A stretch of 64,000 nucleotides of DNA from JAFDZV01 sp035549015 (GTDB taxonomy: Bacteria > Bacteroidota > Ignavibacteria > OLB7): the NCBI GenBank assembly GCA_035549015.1, contig DASZRW010000137.1, forward strand, positions 1 to 64,000, written 5' to 3'. The position numbers were made by a program, and so were the translations under genes. This document shows positions 51,926 to 61,348 of the stretch, piece after piece; within the stretch, counting starts at the first letter, position 1; the number at the start of each line of letters is the position of its first letter. Under the pieces are notes generated by a model. That model was not told the DNA's origin. It searched no databases and was given only the letters and a program-made list of their open reading frames with translations.

Positions 51926-52969
51926 ATGATGATTCCTGCACGACGCGCCCACCCGATTCTCCTCTTCGGATTCCTTGCACTTGCGATGATCACGGCGGAG
52001 TTCGCAATCGTTCACTCATCTGCCTTCGCCTCCAGCCCGCGTCTCCTCTCGCTCGCCGTCACCGCCGATCTCGCACTGATTCTCCCGGCGCTCTACTACC
52101 TCCTCGGAGTGCGGCGCGGCCGGCTGCCGGTTGTTACCATCGCGCCGGTGGTTCTCCTCGCTGCCGGGCTTGCCTCGTTCCTGCTTCCGCCGGAGCAGCA
52201 CGGCTGGCTGGAGATCGTGCACTACCTGACGATACCGATGGAGGGGGTGCTTCTTGCCTGCACGATCGTCCGCATACGCCGTGCACGGCGAACGTACCAG
52301 GGGGGCGCCGATGACGACATGCTGAACCGGCTTCGTCACGTTCTGGCGGCCATTACCGGTACCGGCTGGATTGCGGAGGTGCTGGCGCACGAGTTCGCCA
52401 TGTGGTACTACGCGCTCGGCTCCTGGCGCGTGCGCGGCGCGGGCCTCGCACGCGATGGTGCGTTCTGGTATCATCGGCGGATTGCCTACGGCGCCGTGGT
52501 GGGGGCGATGGCCGTTGCGACGATCGTGGAAACCGTAGTGGTCCATATCGTGGTGGAGCATCACAGCGGCGTGATCGCATGGGGCCTCACGCTCTCCAGT
52601 CTCTACCTCGTCCTGCTGCTGCTTGCGGACTACAGGGCATCGCTTCTCCGCCCGATTCTGCTTCGAGAGGAGTACCTGCTCCTGCGCTCGGGCATACGGC
52701 GGAGTGCGCTGATTCCGTTGAACGATATCGTGAACGTGGTGGCCGTCCGCGGGAGGCGCATGCATGGTGAGAGGAAGGGCCTGGTGAACTTCGCGCTGAT
52801 GGGGCAGCCGCGTCTGATCCTCAAGCTGGCGCGGCCTGCCGAGGTGAGCGGCTTCCTCGGCCGGCGGACCCGGGCACGCGCGATCGGCATTGCGGTTGAC
52901 AACGAGCGGGAGTTCGTGGAGCGCCTCGGTGCGGCCATGGAGGCACGTGCGGTGGTGAGTGAGCGCTAG
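51926..52969 (+). CDS. Polytopic membrane protein with bacterial PH-like tail
   Basis: 347 residues from the ATG at 51926, with ACAGGAGA upstream. Six or seven transmembrane helices (ILLFGFLALAMITAEFAIV, LALILPALYYLLG, IAPVVLLAAGLASFLL, AYGAVVGAMAVATIVETVVV, LTLSSLYLVLLLLAD) are followed by a soluble ~100-residue C-terminus with EEYLLLRSGIRRSALIPLND and VNFALMGQPRLILKLARP, which reads like a PH-type beta barrel. The function is unknown; I recognise no named family. Confidence 0.65.
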   Translation: MMIPARRAHPILLFGFLALAMITAEFAIVHSSAFASSPRLLSLAVTADLALILPALYYLLGVRRGRLPVVTIAPVVLLAAGLASFLLPPEQHGWLEIVHYLTIPMEGVLLACTIVRIRRARRTYQGGADDDMLNRLRHVLAAITGTGWIAEVLAHEFAMWYYALGSWRVRGAGLARDGAFWYHRRIAYGAVVGAMAVATIVETVVVHIVVEHHSGVIAWGLTLSSLYLVLLLLADYRASLLRPILLREEYLLLRSGIRRSALIPLNDIVNVVAVRGRRMHGERKGLVNFALMGQPRLILKLARPAEVSGFLGRRTRARAIGIAVDNEREFVERLGAAMEARAVVSER

Positions 52970-53889
52970 TCCCCCCGCTTCAATTCCACGACGAGGAGCC
53001 CTGTAATGATCAGCGCGCCGCCGGCAATGGCGATCGGTCCCAGATGTTCCGCGAGAAAGATCACGCCGATGATTGCTGCGAAGACGGACTCCATCGTATA
53101 GATGATCGCGGCCCGCGTCGGGTTGGACTCACCCTGGTAGCGTGTCTGCCAGTAGGTGGCGAGGACGGAGGCGAAGAGCGAGAGATAGAGAAGCTGCATC
53201 CATGAATCGGCCCCGTGCGGGATGGTCCATTCCCGGGCGATGAGGGAGTGTGCAAGAGCCAGCGTGCCGGTGGTGACAAGCTGGGCGGCCGTGAGCTTGG
53301 CCGGGTTGAGGCCCCGGCCCCTCCGATCCAGGGCGATGATATAGAGTGCGAAGATCGCCGCGGCGACAAGCGTGAGCAGCTCTCCGATCCCGAAGCCGCT
53401 GTTGCTCCAGTTGGCGAGGAGATCCGCCGGACTGTCCGTGTTGGATGTGAGGCCCCACAGGCCGAGTATCACCAGCAGGATGCCCCACATCACCCTGCGC
53501 GCGGGAAGCCGGCGCGTGAGCACGGTTTGCAGCAGCGGCGTGATCACGACGTAGAGCGTGGTGATGAAGCCGGAGCGGCTGCTGGTGGTGTACTTCAATC
53601 CGGTTGTCTGCAATGCAAAGCCTCCGTACAGAAAGAGGCCGAGCAGCGCTCCAAGCGCAAGCGTTGCGCGATCGAATCGTCCAACCAGTTGCTTCCGGAA
53701 GAGAATCAGAAACAGGATTGCCGCGCTCCCGAATCGCCATGCGAGCAGGCACATTGGGTGAAGCGTCTCGAGCAGAAGCTTCGTGGCCGCGAACGTTGCC
53801 CCCCAGACGACGGTGGTGAGAATGAGCATCAGCTCGCCGCGAACACGCCGCGAGGCCTGCAACTGCTGCTGGGGGGAATCCTGGGTCAC
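52966..53889 (-). CDS. EamA/DMT-family transporter
   Basis: 307 residues, started at the GTG of 53889, which has GGAG seven bases upstream on the minus strand; the longer frame from 53937 has a poor N-terminus. Ten transmembrane helices are expected in two EamA halves: LILTTVVWGATFAATKLLL and ALQTTGLKYTTSSRSGFITT in the first, AAIIYTMESVFAAIIGVIFLAEHLGP in the second. It would export a metabolite across the inner membrane. The 3' end overlaps the membrane protein gene on the other strand by four bases. Confidence 0.9.
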   Translation of the reverse strand: MTQDSPQQQLQASRRVRGELMLILTTVVWGATFAATKLLLETLHPMCLLAWRFGSAAILFLILFRKQLVGRFDRATLALGALLGLFLYGGFALQTTGLKYTTSSRSGFITTLYVVITPLLQTVLTRRLPARRVMWGILLVILGLWGLTSNTDSPADLLANWSNSGFGIGELLTLVAAAIFALYIIALDRRGRGLNPAKLTAAQLVTTGTLALAHSLIAREWTIPHGADSWMQLLYLSLFASVLATYWQTRYQGESNPTRAAIIYTMESVFAAIIGVIFLAEHLGPIAIAGGALIITGLLVVELKRGD

Positions 53890-54015
53890 ACGCACACTCC
53901 GAAATTGGCAGGGACGGGAGAACAACCGAAGAGGCACGAGCCGCGATAGTACGGAGTTCCGTCCAAAGAACGGGGATCAATTCGTACATTGCTTCCCAAC
54001 AAACATCCCGCTTCA

Positions 54016-54819
54016 ATGTCCACAACTCAGAGCTCGGCGCCAACCAACCGCTTCTCCACGCGCGTTGCGGATTACCTCCGGTATCGTCCGCGATATCCGG
54101 AGCAACTGTACGCCATTCTTCGGGACCGGCTCGGCCTTCGGCGGCAGAGCATCGTTGCCGACATCGGATCCGGCACCGGCATCTTCTGCGAGCCGCTTCT
54201 GGCGGAGGGGATCACCGTCTACTGCGTGGAACCGAATCGCGAGATGCGCGAAGCGGGAGAGGAGTTGCTGCGCGGCTATCCGGGGTTTCACAGCGTGGCG
54301 GGAACGGCGGAGGCTACGGGGTTGCCGGATGCGTCGGTGGATATGATCACCGCGGCGCAGGCGTTCCACTGGTTCGATCGTCCGAAGGCGCGCGCCGAGT
54401 TCGCCCGCATACTGCGCCCCGGCGGCGCGGTGGCGCTGATCTGGAACGATCGCAGCACCAGCGCCTCGCCGTTTCTCCTCGCCTACGAGGATCTTCTCCG
54501 TCGCCGTGCCGTGGACTACGAGCAGGTTGTGCACCGCACGATATCGGCTGGCGACATCTCGACGCTGGAGCAGTTCTTCGCGCCGAACGCGGTGCATCGC
54601 GTGGTTGTTGCGCAGCACGAACAACGCTTCGACTTCGACGGGCTCAAGGGGCGCGTTCTTTCCTCCTCCTACGTTCCTCTTCCGGGTGACGAACGCCATG
54701 AACCGCTCATGGAGGAACTGCGTGCGATCTTCGATCGCCATGCGGAGAACGGAACCGTGGCCTTCGTGTACGATACGGTGCTCTACCATGGGCGCCTGGG
54801 CGGTAATGATTTGCAATAG
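54016..54819 (+). CDS. SAM-dependent methyltransferase, class I
   Basis: 267 residues from the ATG at 54016. The SAM-binding motif I is VADIGSGTGIF, motif II the acidic strand ending VYCVEPNREM, and post-I elements VDMITAAQAFHWF and ILRPGGAVALIWND match UbiE/type-11 methyltransferases with a HWF segment that often marks trans-aconitate-like methyltransferases. The start-near segment VADYLRYRPRYP is typical of that group. Substrate unknown. TACATTGC at 53985-53992 may be part of its promoter. Confidence 0.9.
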   Translation: MSTTQSSAPTNRFSTRVADYLRYRPRYPEQLYAILRDRLGLRRQSIVADIGSGTGIFCEPLLAEGITVYCVEPNREMREAGEELLRGYPGFHSVAGTAEATGLPDASVDMITAAQAFHWFDRPKARAEFARILRPGGAVALIWNDRSTSASPFLLAYEDLLRRRAVDYEQVVHRTISAGDISTLEQFFAPNAVHRVVVAQHEQRFDFDGLKGRVLSSSYVPLPGDERHEPLMEELRAIFDRHAENGTVAFVYDTVLYHGRLGGNDLQ

Positions 54820-54895
54820 CCGCGCACCCGCGCCGCGCGTATGTTGCCCAGCCGCGGCATGTGGCCGCGTTGCAACGCTCTCCTGACCCAGCATC

Positions 54896-56137
54896 ATGCG
54901 CACTCTTCACACAGCCGACATCGTTCTTCCGATGGGAGGAGCACCGCTCATCGAACAGGGGGGCGTGGTTGTGGAGAGCGATGGAACCATCCTCGCGGTC
55001 GGCGAGCGCCGGCGCCTTGGAATGGCAGTCGATGCTGAGGAGCATCACGCCCTCCTGATGCCCGGCGTGCTGAACGCCCATGTGCACCTTACCGATGCGC
55101 GCCGCGATGAGCGGGTTCCCGGCGGAGAGGGATTGAATGCCTGGGTGCGCCGTTTGATGGCCGCGCGCGGAGAGGAGGCCGCCGGTGATGCAACACCGGG
55201 CGCGGCTGCGCTCGACCACGCGGTGGCGGCTGCGCTGCTGGAGATGATGCGTGCCGGAACCGTTGCCGTGGGCGAGGTGGCGAACAACTACGGCACGTTC
55301 GATGCCATCGCACGCAGCGGCATGCGCTGCCGCTTCATCCATGAGCTGATCGGTTTCCGCGGCGTTCGCGCCCCGTCGATTCTCGATGCGGCTCTTCAGA
55401 GCCAGGCTGCCACGGCGTTCCCGCAGCATATCCATCACACGCTTGCAGCCCACGCCCCCTATTCGGTTTCGCCCGAGCTCATGCAGCTGATCGTGGAGAC
55501 AACCGGCGGCAGGGGACGGCGGTTCCATCAACATCTTGCGGAGGATCCCGCCGAGCGTGAACTCTACATGCATGGCGGTGGTCCCTGGCGCGACTATCTG
55601 GAACAGGTAGGGGCATGGGACGATGCGTGGGCGCCGCCCGGCACCGGGCCTGTCGCCTTCTACGAGAAGGCCGGACTGCTGAGCGAACGCTTCGTGGCCG
55701 TGCATCTTGCGGAGGCGACCCGCGAGGAGCTGGCGATTCTCGGCCGGCACGGTGTGCGGGCAATTCTGTCGCCGGCATCGAATCTTCATATCACCGGCCT
55801 GCTTCCCGATCTGGAGGCGATCGTGCGCGAGGGAATACCATTTGCGCTCGGCACGGACGGTCGCGGTTCCGGTCTCGGGGTGGATGTTTTCGACGAGGCC
55901 CGCATCCTGCTGGAGCGATGGCCCGATCTCCCTCCCGGCATCCTGCTGGAGGCGCTGACGAGCGTGGCTGCGGATACCCTGGAACTTCCGGAACTGGGCA
56001 GGCTGGCCGTGGGGGCGCGGCCGGGGCTTCTCGCACTCGATCTCGCGTTGCCCGGCACGGATCTTCGGCAGGTGGAGCGGGGGGTGATCGGGAGCGCTGC
56101 CGGCGAGCGGCGCCTGTACCAGCCCGCCGTGAGCTGA
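54896..56137 (+). CDS. Amidohydrolase, aminofutalosine deaminase-like
   Basis: 413 residues. The metal-dependent amidohydrolase motifs are LMPGVLNAHVHLTDAR (HxH), AHAPYSVSPELM, HQHLAED, VHLAEAT and ALGTDGRGSG, the pattern of chlorohydrolase-like deaminases (MtaD, SAH deaminase, MqnX). The arrangement EVANNYGTFDAI and SPASNLHITGLLPDLEAIV resembles 6-amino-6-deoxyfutalosine deaminase of the futalosine menaquinone route, and a UbiA-family prenyltransferase lies two genes downstream. The assignment rests on this pattern and context; S-adenosylhomocysteine or methylthioadenosine deaminase are alternatives. Confidence 0.8.
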   Translation: MRTLHTADIVLPMGGAPLIEQGGVVVESDGTILAVGERRRLGMAVDAEEHHALLMPGVLNAHVHLTDARRDERVPGGEGLNAWVRRLMAARGEEAAGDATPGAAALDHAVAAALLEMMRAGTVAVGEVANNYGTFDAIARSGMRCRFIHELIGFRGVRAPSILDAALQSQAATAFPQHIHHTLAAHAPYSVSPELMQLIVETTGGRGRRFHQHLAEDPAERELYMHGGGPWRDYLEQVGAWDDAWAPPGTGPVAFYEKAGLLSERFVAVHLAEATREELAILGRHGVRAILSPASNLHITGLLPDLEAIVREGIPFALGTDGRGSGLGVDVFDEARILLERWPDLPPGILLEALTSVAADTLELPELGRLAVGARPGLLALDLALPGTDLRQVERGVIGSAAGERRLYQPAVS

Positions 56138-56159
56138 GGGACCGCCCGGATGCTCGTTG

Positions 56160-56167
56160 TATCTTTG
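56160..56167 (+). promoter_or_regulatory. Bacteroidota-type -7 element upstream of the hydrolase
   Basis: TATCTTTG matches TAnnTTTG. There is no TTG at the expected -33 distance, so the promoter may be weak or need an activator. The GTG start of the hydrolase lies 88 bases downstream. Confidence 0.4.
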
Positions 56168-56254
56168 TGCTCCGGTTGCACCATGCGTGCACGATGAGCG
56201 TGTCCGGGGGATGCCGGCGGTTCAGCCCGGGCGTCCGCAAACCGAGGAGGTAAT

Positions 56255-57037
56255 GTGAAGAGCATGGCGATCGTATCTCTCCTGAGCATCTTCTGCAGCA
56301 TCATGACGGCACAGGCTCGCATTCATTCCGACGTGGTGGAGTATGTGGTGGACGGCACCACCTTCGAAGGATACGTCGCGTACGACGACGCGGCATCGGG
56401 CGCCCGCCCAACTGTTCTCGTGGTGCACGACTGGATGGGCATGGGCGACTACGCCCGGCACCGTGCCGATCAGCTTGCGGCGCTCGGCTATGTGGCGTTC
56501 GCGGTGGATATGTACGGCAAGGGAGTGCGGCCGAAGAACTCCGAGGAGGCGAGCCGGCTTGCGGGGGGGCTGAAGGGCGATCGCGCGCTGTTGCGCAGGC
56601 GCATTGCCGGAGCGCTGGACTTCATTCGCAGGAACCGGCTGGTGGACCAGCGGCATATCGCCGCGATCGGCTACTGCTTCGGCGGAACAGTGGCGCTGGA
56701 GCTGGCGCGCATGGGCGCGGACATCAGCGGCGTCGTGAGCTTCCATGGCGGCCTGGACACGCCGACGCCGGCGGCGCCGAACAGCATCAGGGCAAAGGTG
56801 CTGGTGCTGCACGGTGCGGACGATCCGGCTGCGCCTGCGGAGCAGGTGAGCGCGTTCGAGAAGGAGATGCGCGACTGCGGTGCCGACTGGCAACTGGTGC
56901 TGTACGGCGGCGCCCGCCATGGCTTCACCAATCCGGCTTCAGGCAACGACGTGAGCCGCCCCGTGGCCTACAACGCCGCCGCGGACCGGCGCTCGTGGAT
57001 TGCGATGACCGATTTCTTCAACGAACTGTTCAAGTAA
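56255..57037 (+). CDS. Dienelactone hydrolase-family protein (secreted)
   Basis: 260 residues started at a GTG preceded by AGGAGG. A short signal peptide (MAIVSLLSIFCSIMTAQA) precedes an alpha/beta hydrolase domain with VLVVHDWMGMGDYARHRADQ and the catalytic triad of the dienelactone hydrolase family: Cys141 in GYCFGG, Asp190 in HGADDP, His222 in RHGFTNP. The Cys nucleophile is as in true dienelactone hydrolases; a periplasmic location makes chloroaromatic breakdown unlikely. Substrate unknown. It separates the amidohydrolase and the prenyltransferase gene. Confidence 0.87.
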   Translation: MKSMAIVSLLSIFCSIMTAQARIHSDVVEYVVDGTTFEGYVAYDDAASGARPTVLVVHDWMGMGDYARHRADQLAALGYVAFAVDMYGKGVRPKNSEEASRLAGGLKGDRALLRRRIAGALDFIRRNRLVDQRHIAAIGYCFGGTVALELARMGADISGVVSFHGGLDTPTPAAPNSIRAKVLVLHGADDPAAPAEQVSAFEKEMRDCGADWQLVLYGGARHGFTNPASGNDVSRPVAYNAAADRRSWIAMTDFFNELFK

Positions 57038-57051
57038 CGCCCGGCTATTCG

Positions 57052-57927
57052 ATGTCCACTACTCTGGCACAGCGCGCCATCGCATTCGGGCGCATGATCA
57101 AGTTCAGCCACAGCGTGTTTGCGCTGCCGTTTGCGTTCGTCTCCGGGCTGATCGCATATCGGACGGAGCACATCACGCTCACCTGGCCCGATCTGCTGTT
57201 GCTGGTGGTCTGCATGGTGAGCGCCCGCACGGCGGCGATGGGGTTCAACCGTGTCGCCGATCGCGACATCGACGCGATCAATCCGCGCACACGCAACCGC
57301 GAGATACCGGCCGGCACCATATCGCTTCGCGAGGCGCGGCTCTTCACGGCGATCGCGTGCTGCACGTTCATCGCTGCGTCGTTCGGCATCAACACCCTCT
57401 GCGGTGCGCTCTCGTTCCCGCTGCTGGCGCTGCTGCTGGGTTACAGTCTCACGAAGCGCTATACCGCCGCGGCACATTTCGTGCTGGGGCTCTGCCTGGG
57501 CGCCGCGCCGGTGGGAGTCTGGTTCTCGTTGACCGGGGCGTTCGCATGGCCGCCGATTCTTCTCTGCCTGGGCGTGACGCTCTGGACGGCGGGATTCGAT
57601 ATCTACTACTCATGCCAGGATGAATCGTTCGATCGCGAGCAGCATCTGAAGTCGCTTCCCGCCCGCATCGGCGCGATGCCCGCCATCCGGTCGGTGCGCG
57701 CAATACATGCCGCGGCCGTTCTCTTCTACACGCTCTTCGGGGTTGCGGCCGGCATGGGGCCGATCTTCTTCGTGGGAGCGGCGGCGGTGGCTGCGATCCT
57801 TGCGTACGAGGCATGGATTCTCCGTCGCGGCGATCTTACGCGGATCAACCTGGCGTTCTTCAATCTCAACGGCTACGTCAGCATCCTCTTTGCGCTCGCA
57901 ACCATTGCGGATGTGCTGGCCCGATGA
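57052..57927 (+). CDS. UbiA-family prenyltransferase, MqnP-like
   Basis: 291 residues from the ATG at 57052, 14 bases after the previous stop. Eight or nine transmembrane helices. The two Asp-rich motifs are GFNRVADRDIDAINPRTRNR (residues 65-84) and YYSCQDESFDREQHLKSLPA (near 185). The latter (CQDxxFD) is typical of the 4-hydroxybenzoate-type enzymes now placed in the futalosine pathway as MqnP; the classical MenA has a different second motif. It attaches a polyprenyl chain to an aromatic acid in the membrane. With the amidohydrolase at 54896 it argues for menaquinone by the futalosine route. Confidence 0.87.
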   Translation: MSTTLAQRAIAFGRMIKFSHSVFALPFAFVSGLIAYRTEHITLTWPDLLLLVVCMVSARTAAMGFNRVADRDIDAINPRTRNREIPAGTISLREARLFTAIACCTFIAASFGINTLCGALSFPLLALLLGYSLTKRYTAAAHFVLGLCLGAAPVGVWFSLTGAFAWPPILLCLGVTLWTAGFDIYYSCQDESFDREQHLKSLPARIGAMPAIRSVRAIHAAAVLFYTLFGVAAGMGPIFFVGAAAVAAILAYEAWILRRGDLTRINLAFFNLNGYVSILFALATIADVLAR

Positions 57928-58095
57928 GCCGAATCTCCTCCTTCCTGTTCGAGGGGAGGCCGGAGGAGTGATTGCGTTCAGGCCCTCGGGGCGCGGACGC
58001 GTCCGTGATCGGGAACTCCCCGCCGTGGTGCGGGTTCCGGTTGCCGGCGCGCAACAACGAATTACCTGCTGCTGACAAACAACACTCCATACATC

Positions 58096-59097
58096 ATGAA
58101 AGCCATCCTCTTTGCTTCCGATGCCACGCCGCTCCAGATCGCAGCGGTGAAGCGTGCCTTGATGACCGACGGAGCGGCCGGCATTACGCCGCTGGAGGGG
58201 GATCGCGCCGTGTTCCTGGTGAGCGATCCCGCGGATGAAATACGGTTGGAGGCCTACTCCTCGATGCCCGGCGTTGAAGGGGTAATGCGCCACGAGGACA
58301 AGAACCTGCGCGTTGCGCACGACACGCCCCCTGTCGATATCGAGTCCGGCATCGAGGGGCTTACGATGATCGCCGGGCCATGCGGCATCGAGAGCGAGGA
58401 ACAGGTCTCCACGGTCTACGAGCATCTGGCGAAGGAGGGGCTGCGCTTCGTTCGCGGCGGGGCCTTCAAGCCGCGCACGTCGCCGCACGACTTCCAGGGG
58501 CAGGGGAAATCCGGTCTCGTGATGTCCTACGAGATCGCCCGCGACTATGGCCTGCAACTGGTGAGCGAGGTGGTTGATCCGCGCGATGTGGAAGTGGCCG
58601 CCCGATACATCTCGATGATCCAGATCGGCACGCGGAACATGCAGAACTATCCGCTGCTGAAGGAGGCGGGGCGCAGCGGGCTGCCGGTGCTGCTGAAGCG
58701 CGGCATGTCCGCGACCGTGGAGGAGTGGATCGGCGCGGCGGAGCATACGCTGGTGGCCGGGGCCGCCACGGTGATCTTCTGCGAGCGCGGCATCAGGACG
58801 TTCGAATCGATCACGCGCAACACATTGGATGTGCTCGGTGCGGCGGCGTTGAAGGAGAAGACGAAGCTGCCGGTGATCATCGATCCGTCGCATGCGGCCG
58901 GGCGCCGCAGCCTCGTAGTGCAGGGAGCGCTTGCCGGGCTGGCCGCCGGGCTGGACGGCACCATCGTGGAAGTGCATCACGATCCCGCCTCCGCCAGGAG
59001 CGACGCCGCGCAGGCGCTGCCGCTGGCGGACTTCACCCGCCTGATGCAGCTTGCCCGCAACGTGCGCGCGGCGATTCACGAGGTGTTCGTGTATTGA
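58096..59097 (+). CDS. aroF: 3-deoxy-D-arabino-heptulosonate 7-phosphate (DAHP) synthase, type I beta
   Basis: 333 residues. An N-terminal ferredoxin-like regulatory domain (1-75) is followed by the catalytic barrel: MIAGPCGIESEEQV, RGGAFKPRTSPHDFQGQG, IQIGTRNMQNYPLL, VLLKRGMSATVEEWIGAAEH, IFCERGIRTFE, VIIDPSHAAGRR and IVEVHHDPASARSDAAQAL. These match the AroAI-beta/KDSA-like group of metal-dependent DAHP synthases that make the first intermediate of aromatic amino acids from PEP and erythrose-4-phosphate. The N-terminal domain commonly provides feedback control by Phe or Tyr. Fits alongside menaquinone genes that use chorismate. Confidence 0.95.
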   Translation: MKAILFASDATPLQIAAVKRALMTDGAAGITPLEGDRAVFLVSDPADEIRLEAYSSMPGVEGVMRHEDKNLRVAHDTPPVDIESGIEGLTMIAGPCGIESEEQVSTVYEHLAKEGLRFVRGGAFKPRTSPHDFQGQGKSGLVMSYEIARDYGLQLVSEVVDPRDVEVAARYISMIQIGTRNMQNYPLLKEAGRSGLPVLLKRGMSATVEEWIGAAEHTLVAGAATVIFCERGIRTFESITRNTLDVLGAAALKEKTKLPVIIDPSHAAGRRSLVVQGALAGLAAGLDGTIVEVHHDPASARSDAAQALPLADFTRLMQLARNVRAAIHEVFVY

Positions 59098-59225
59098 CGG
59101 GCCCACCCTGCCGCTGCACGGCACGGCGCCGCGTTCTGCCCGGCGCCATCCCCCAATTGTCGGCGCTCGAGTACGGTTCCACCGGCCGCGCGCCAGCTAC
59201 CAACGTTCCTCTGAAAGCGGACTGG

Positions 59226-60473
59226 ATGAGAGCTTCGATTGTTGCCATCGGCGATGAGTTGTTGATCGGGCAGGTTGTGAACACGAATGCGTCGTGGCTG
59301 GGCGATCGGCTCACACGGCTTGGCTGGCAGGTTCGGCGCGTGATCGCGGTGGGCGACATGGCCGATGAGATTCGTTCCACGATCGAATCGGAGGCCGGGC
59401 ACGTCGATGCGCTGCTGATCACCGGCGGCCTGGGGCCCACGCAGGACGATCGCACGCGCGACGTGATCTGCGACATCCTTGGCTGCGGGTTGGCGATGGA
59501 CGAGGCGCAGCTTGCCCGGATCCGCGGACGCTTCGCGGAGCGCGGCCTGGAGTTGAACGAACGAAGTATCCGCCAGGCGCTTGCGCCGGAGGGGGCGCGC
59601 ACGCTTCCCAACAATCACGGCAGCGCACCCGGGCTTGCGTTCACTCTCGGCGGCGCGCGCTGCTACGCACTCCCCGGCGTGCCGAGCGAGATGCGCGGCA
59701 TCTTCACGGAGTACATCGCTCCGGAGCTGGGCAACGATGCCGGGAATATCGATCAGCAGACCTGGCTCACGTTCGGCGTCACTGAATCCGCGCTTGCGGA
59801 CCGTCTGCAGGAGACCGAGCCGCTGCTGGACGATGTTGTCACGCTTGCCTATCTCCCGTCGCTCAGCGGCGTCCGTCTGCGCCTGATGAGAACGTCCGGT
59901 GAGGCCGGCGTGCGGGAACGCTACGAGCGGCTGCGTGTGCTGATTGCGGAGCGGGCAGCCGCGTGGATAGTTACGGACCGGGATGAAACGCTTGCCGCCG
60001 CCGTGGGGCGGGTGCTCCGGGAGTCCCGGCTGATGCTTGCCACCGCTGAGTCCTGCACCGGCGGGATGATCGGCTCGCTCCTGACCGACGTTCCGGGAAG
60101 CAGCGAGTATTACCTCGGCGGCGTTGTGAGTTATGCCAACAGCATGAAGCAGGAGGTGCTCGGCGTGTCCGGCGATACACTGCGGAACCATGGCGCCGTC
60201 AGCGGCCAGGTTGCCGAGGCGATGGCGACCGGCGCGTTGCGCATCACCGGGGCGGACATTGCAGTGGCGGTAACCGGTATCGCAGGGCCGGATGGTGGAA
60301 CGCGGGAGAAGCCGGTCGGAACGGTCTGGATTGCAATTGCGTCGGCGCGCGGAGCGCGGGAGACGAAGTTCAACTTCGGGCGCGAGCGGGCGATGGTGCG
60401 CGAACGTGCATCGGCAACCGCCCTGGAGATGGTGCGCCGCGAAGCGCTGGCACTCGCTTCCGCCGGCGAATGA
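59226..60473 (+). CDS. cinA: CinA family protein (nicotinamide-nucleotide amidohydrolase)
   Basis: 415 residues from the ATG at 59226; longer upstream frame is without a ribosome binding site. The N-terminal molybdopterin-binding-like domain has IVAIGDELLIGQVVNTNASW and LITGGLGPTQDDRTRDVI. The C-terminal CinA deamidase domain has LATAESCTGGMIGSLLTDVPG, YYLGGVVSYANSMKQEVLGV and VAVTGIAGPDGGTREKPVG. Full-length CinA of this layout hydrolyses ADP-ribose with the first domain and deamidates NMN with the second, in NAD recycling. Next gene is adk. Confidence 0.95.
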   Translation: MRASIVAIGDELLIGQVVNTNASWLGDRLTRLGWQVRRVIAVGDMADEIRSTIESEAGHVDALLITGGLGPTQDDRTRDVICDILGCGLAMDEAQLARIRGRFAERGLELNERSIRQALAPEGARTLPNNHGSAPGLAFTLGGARCYALPGVPSEMRGIFTEYIAPELGNDAGNIDQQTWLTFGVTESALADRLQETEPLLDDVVTLAYLPSLSGVRLRLMRTSGEAGVRERYERLRVLIAERAAAWIVTDRDETLAAAVGRVLRESRLMLATAESCTGGMIGSLLTDVPGSSEYYLGGVVSYANSMKQEVLGVSGDTLRNHGAVSGQVAEAMATGALRITGADIAVAVTGIAGPDGGTREKPVGTVWIAIASARGARETKFNFGRERAMVRERASATALEMVRREALALASAGE

Positions 60474-60530
60474 GCGGTGGATCGCGCGCGCCCGGTGGAT
60501 CGCGCGCGCGGCGGATCGCCGGACTCCGCG

Positions 60531-60561
60531 TTGGCGCGCGTGTACTATCGTGATATCTTTG
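60531..60561 (+). promoter_or_regulatory. Bacteroidota-type promoter of adk
   Basis: TTGG (60531-60534), a 19-base spacer and TATCTTTG (60554-60561) match the -33/-7 pattern TTG and TAnnTTTG of Bacteroidota primary sigma factors. The adk start lies 75 bases downstream. Confidence 0.6.
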
Positions 60562-60636
60562 CGCTTCTGTCCGGGCGAACGGTTTCCGGCAATACGGTCT
60601 CCAATGCCCTGCAACGTACCAGACCATCGGATCAGC

Positions 60637-61194
60637 ATGAACATCGTTTTTTTCGGCGCGCCCGGAGTGGGCAAGGGAACGCAGGCTGAAATTCTTGCCA
60701 GGCATCTTGCCATTCCGCATATATCCACCGGAGCAATCTTTCGCGCGGCCGTAGCAGCCGCAAAGCCATTGGGGCTGGAGGCAAAGCGTTATATGGACGA
60801 TGGCCTGCTGGTGCCGGATGAGCTTACAACCGCGATCGCCCTGGACGCATTGAGCGAACCGGATTGCGCGGCCGGCTTCATCCTGGATGGCTATCCGCGC
60901 AACCGCGCGCAGGCCGAGGCGCTTGCTGCGGCATTGAGTGCGGGAGGGCGCGAGATCGATTACGTTGTCTACCTGACCGCCCCGATCGATGAACTCGTGG
61001 AGCGCATGCTGAAGCGCGGCCGCCGCGACGATACCGAGGAGGTGATCCGCACGCGGTTCGACGTATACCAGCAGGAGACTGCTCCGGTGCTGGATTACTA
61101 TCGCGAGGCCGGCATGGTAACGGAGGTGAACGGCGTGGGGGAGATCGAGCAGGTACAGCAGAGAATTCTGGACGCGCTTCAGCGCACCGCCTAG
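60637..61194 (+). CDS. adk: Adenylate kinase (short form)
   Basis: 185 residues from the ATG at 60637. P-loop GAPGVGKGTQ, AMP-binding HISTGAIFRAAV, family signature FILDGYPRNRAQAEAL and the lid segment RGRRDDTEEVIRTRFDVY. The long zinc- or H-bonded lid of the E. coli enzyme is missing; its place is taken by a short loop, as in the ~190-residue adenylate kinases of Bacteroidota and cyanobacteria. It catalyses ATP + AMP to 2 ADP in the cytosol. It has its own promoter and ends at a strong hairpin shared with phoU. Confidence 0.95.
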   Translation: MNIVFFGAPGVGKGTQAEILARHLAIPHISTGAIFRAAVAAAKPLGLEAKRYMDDGLLVPDELTTAIALDALSEPDCAAGFILDGYPRNRAQAEALAAALSAGGREIDYVVYLTAPIDELVERMLKRGRRDDTEEVIRTRFDVYQQETAPVLDYYREAGMVTEVNGVGEIEQVQQRILDALQRTA

Positions 61195-61314
61195 GAGTCC
61201 GTCGGCCTCCCAGGGCTCCCGCTTCCGCTGCATCCGACCCCCTGTGGCCCGCCGGTCCCTTCGCCGTATTCGCTACGGGGCAGGCGCATGGTTGAAGACC
61301 CGAATGAAACAGCA

Positions 61315-61348
61315 ACGGGGAGAGAAGTGCAATCGCTTCTCTCCCCGT
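61315..61348. terminator. Terminator between convergent adk and phoU
   Basis: ACGGGGAGAGAAG (61315-61327) pairs with CTTCTCTCCCCGT (61336-61348), a 13-base-pair stem with an eight-base loop. ACTCTTT follows on the plus strand and GCTGTTTC on the minus strand, so it may serve both genes. Confidence 0.8.
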
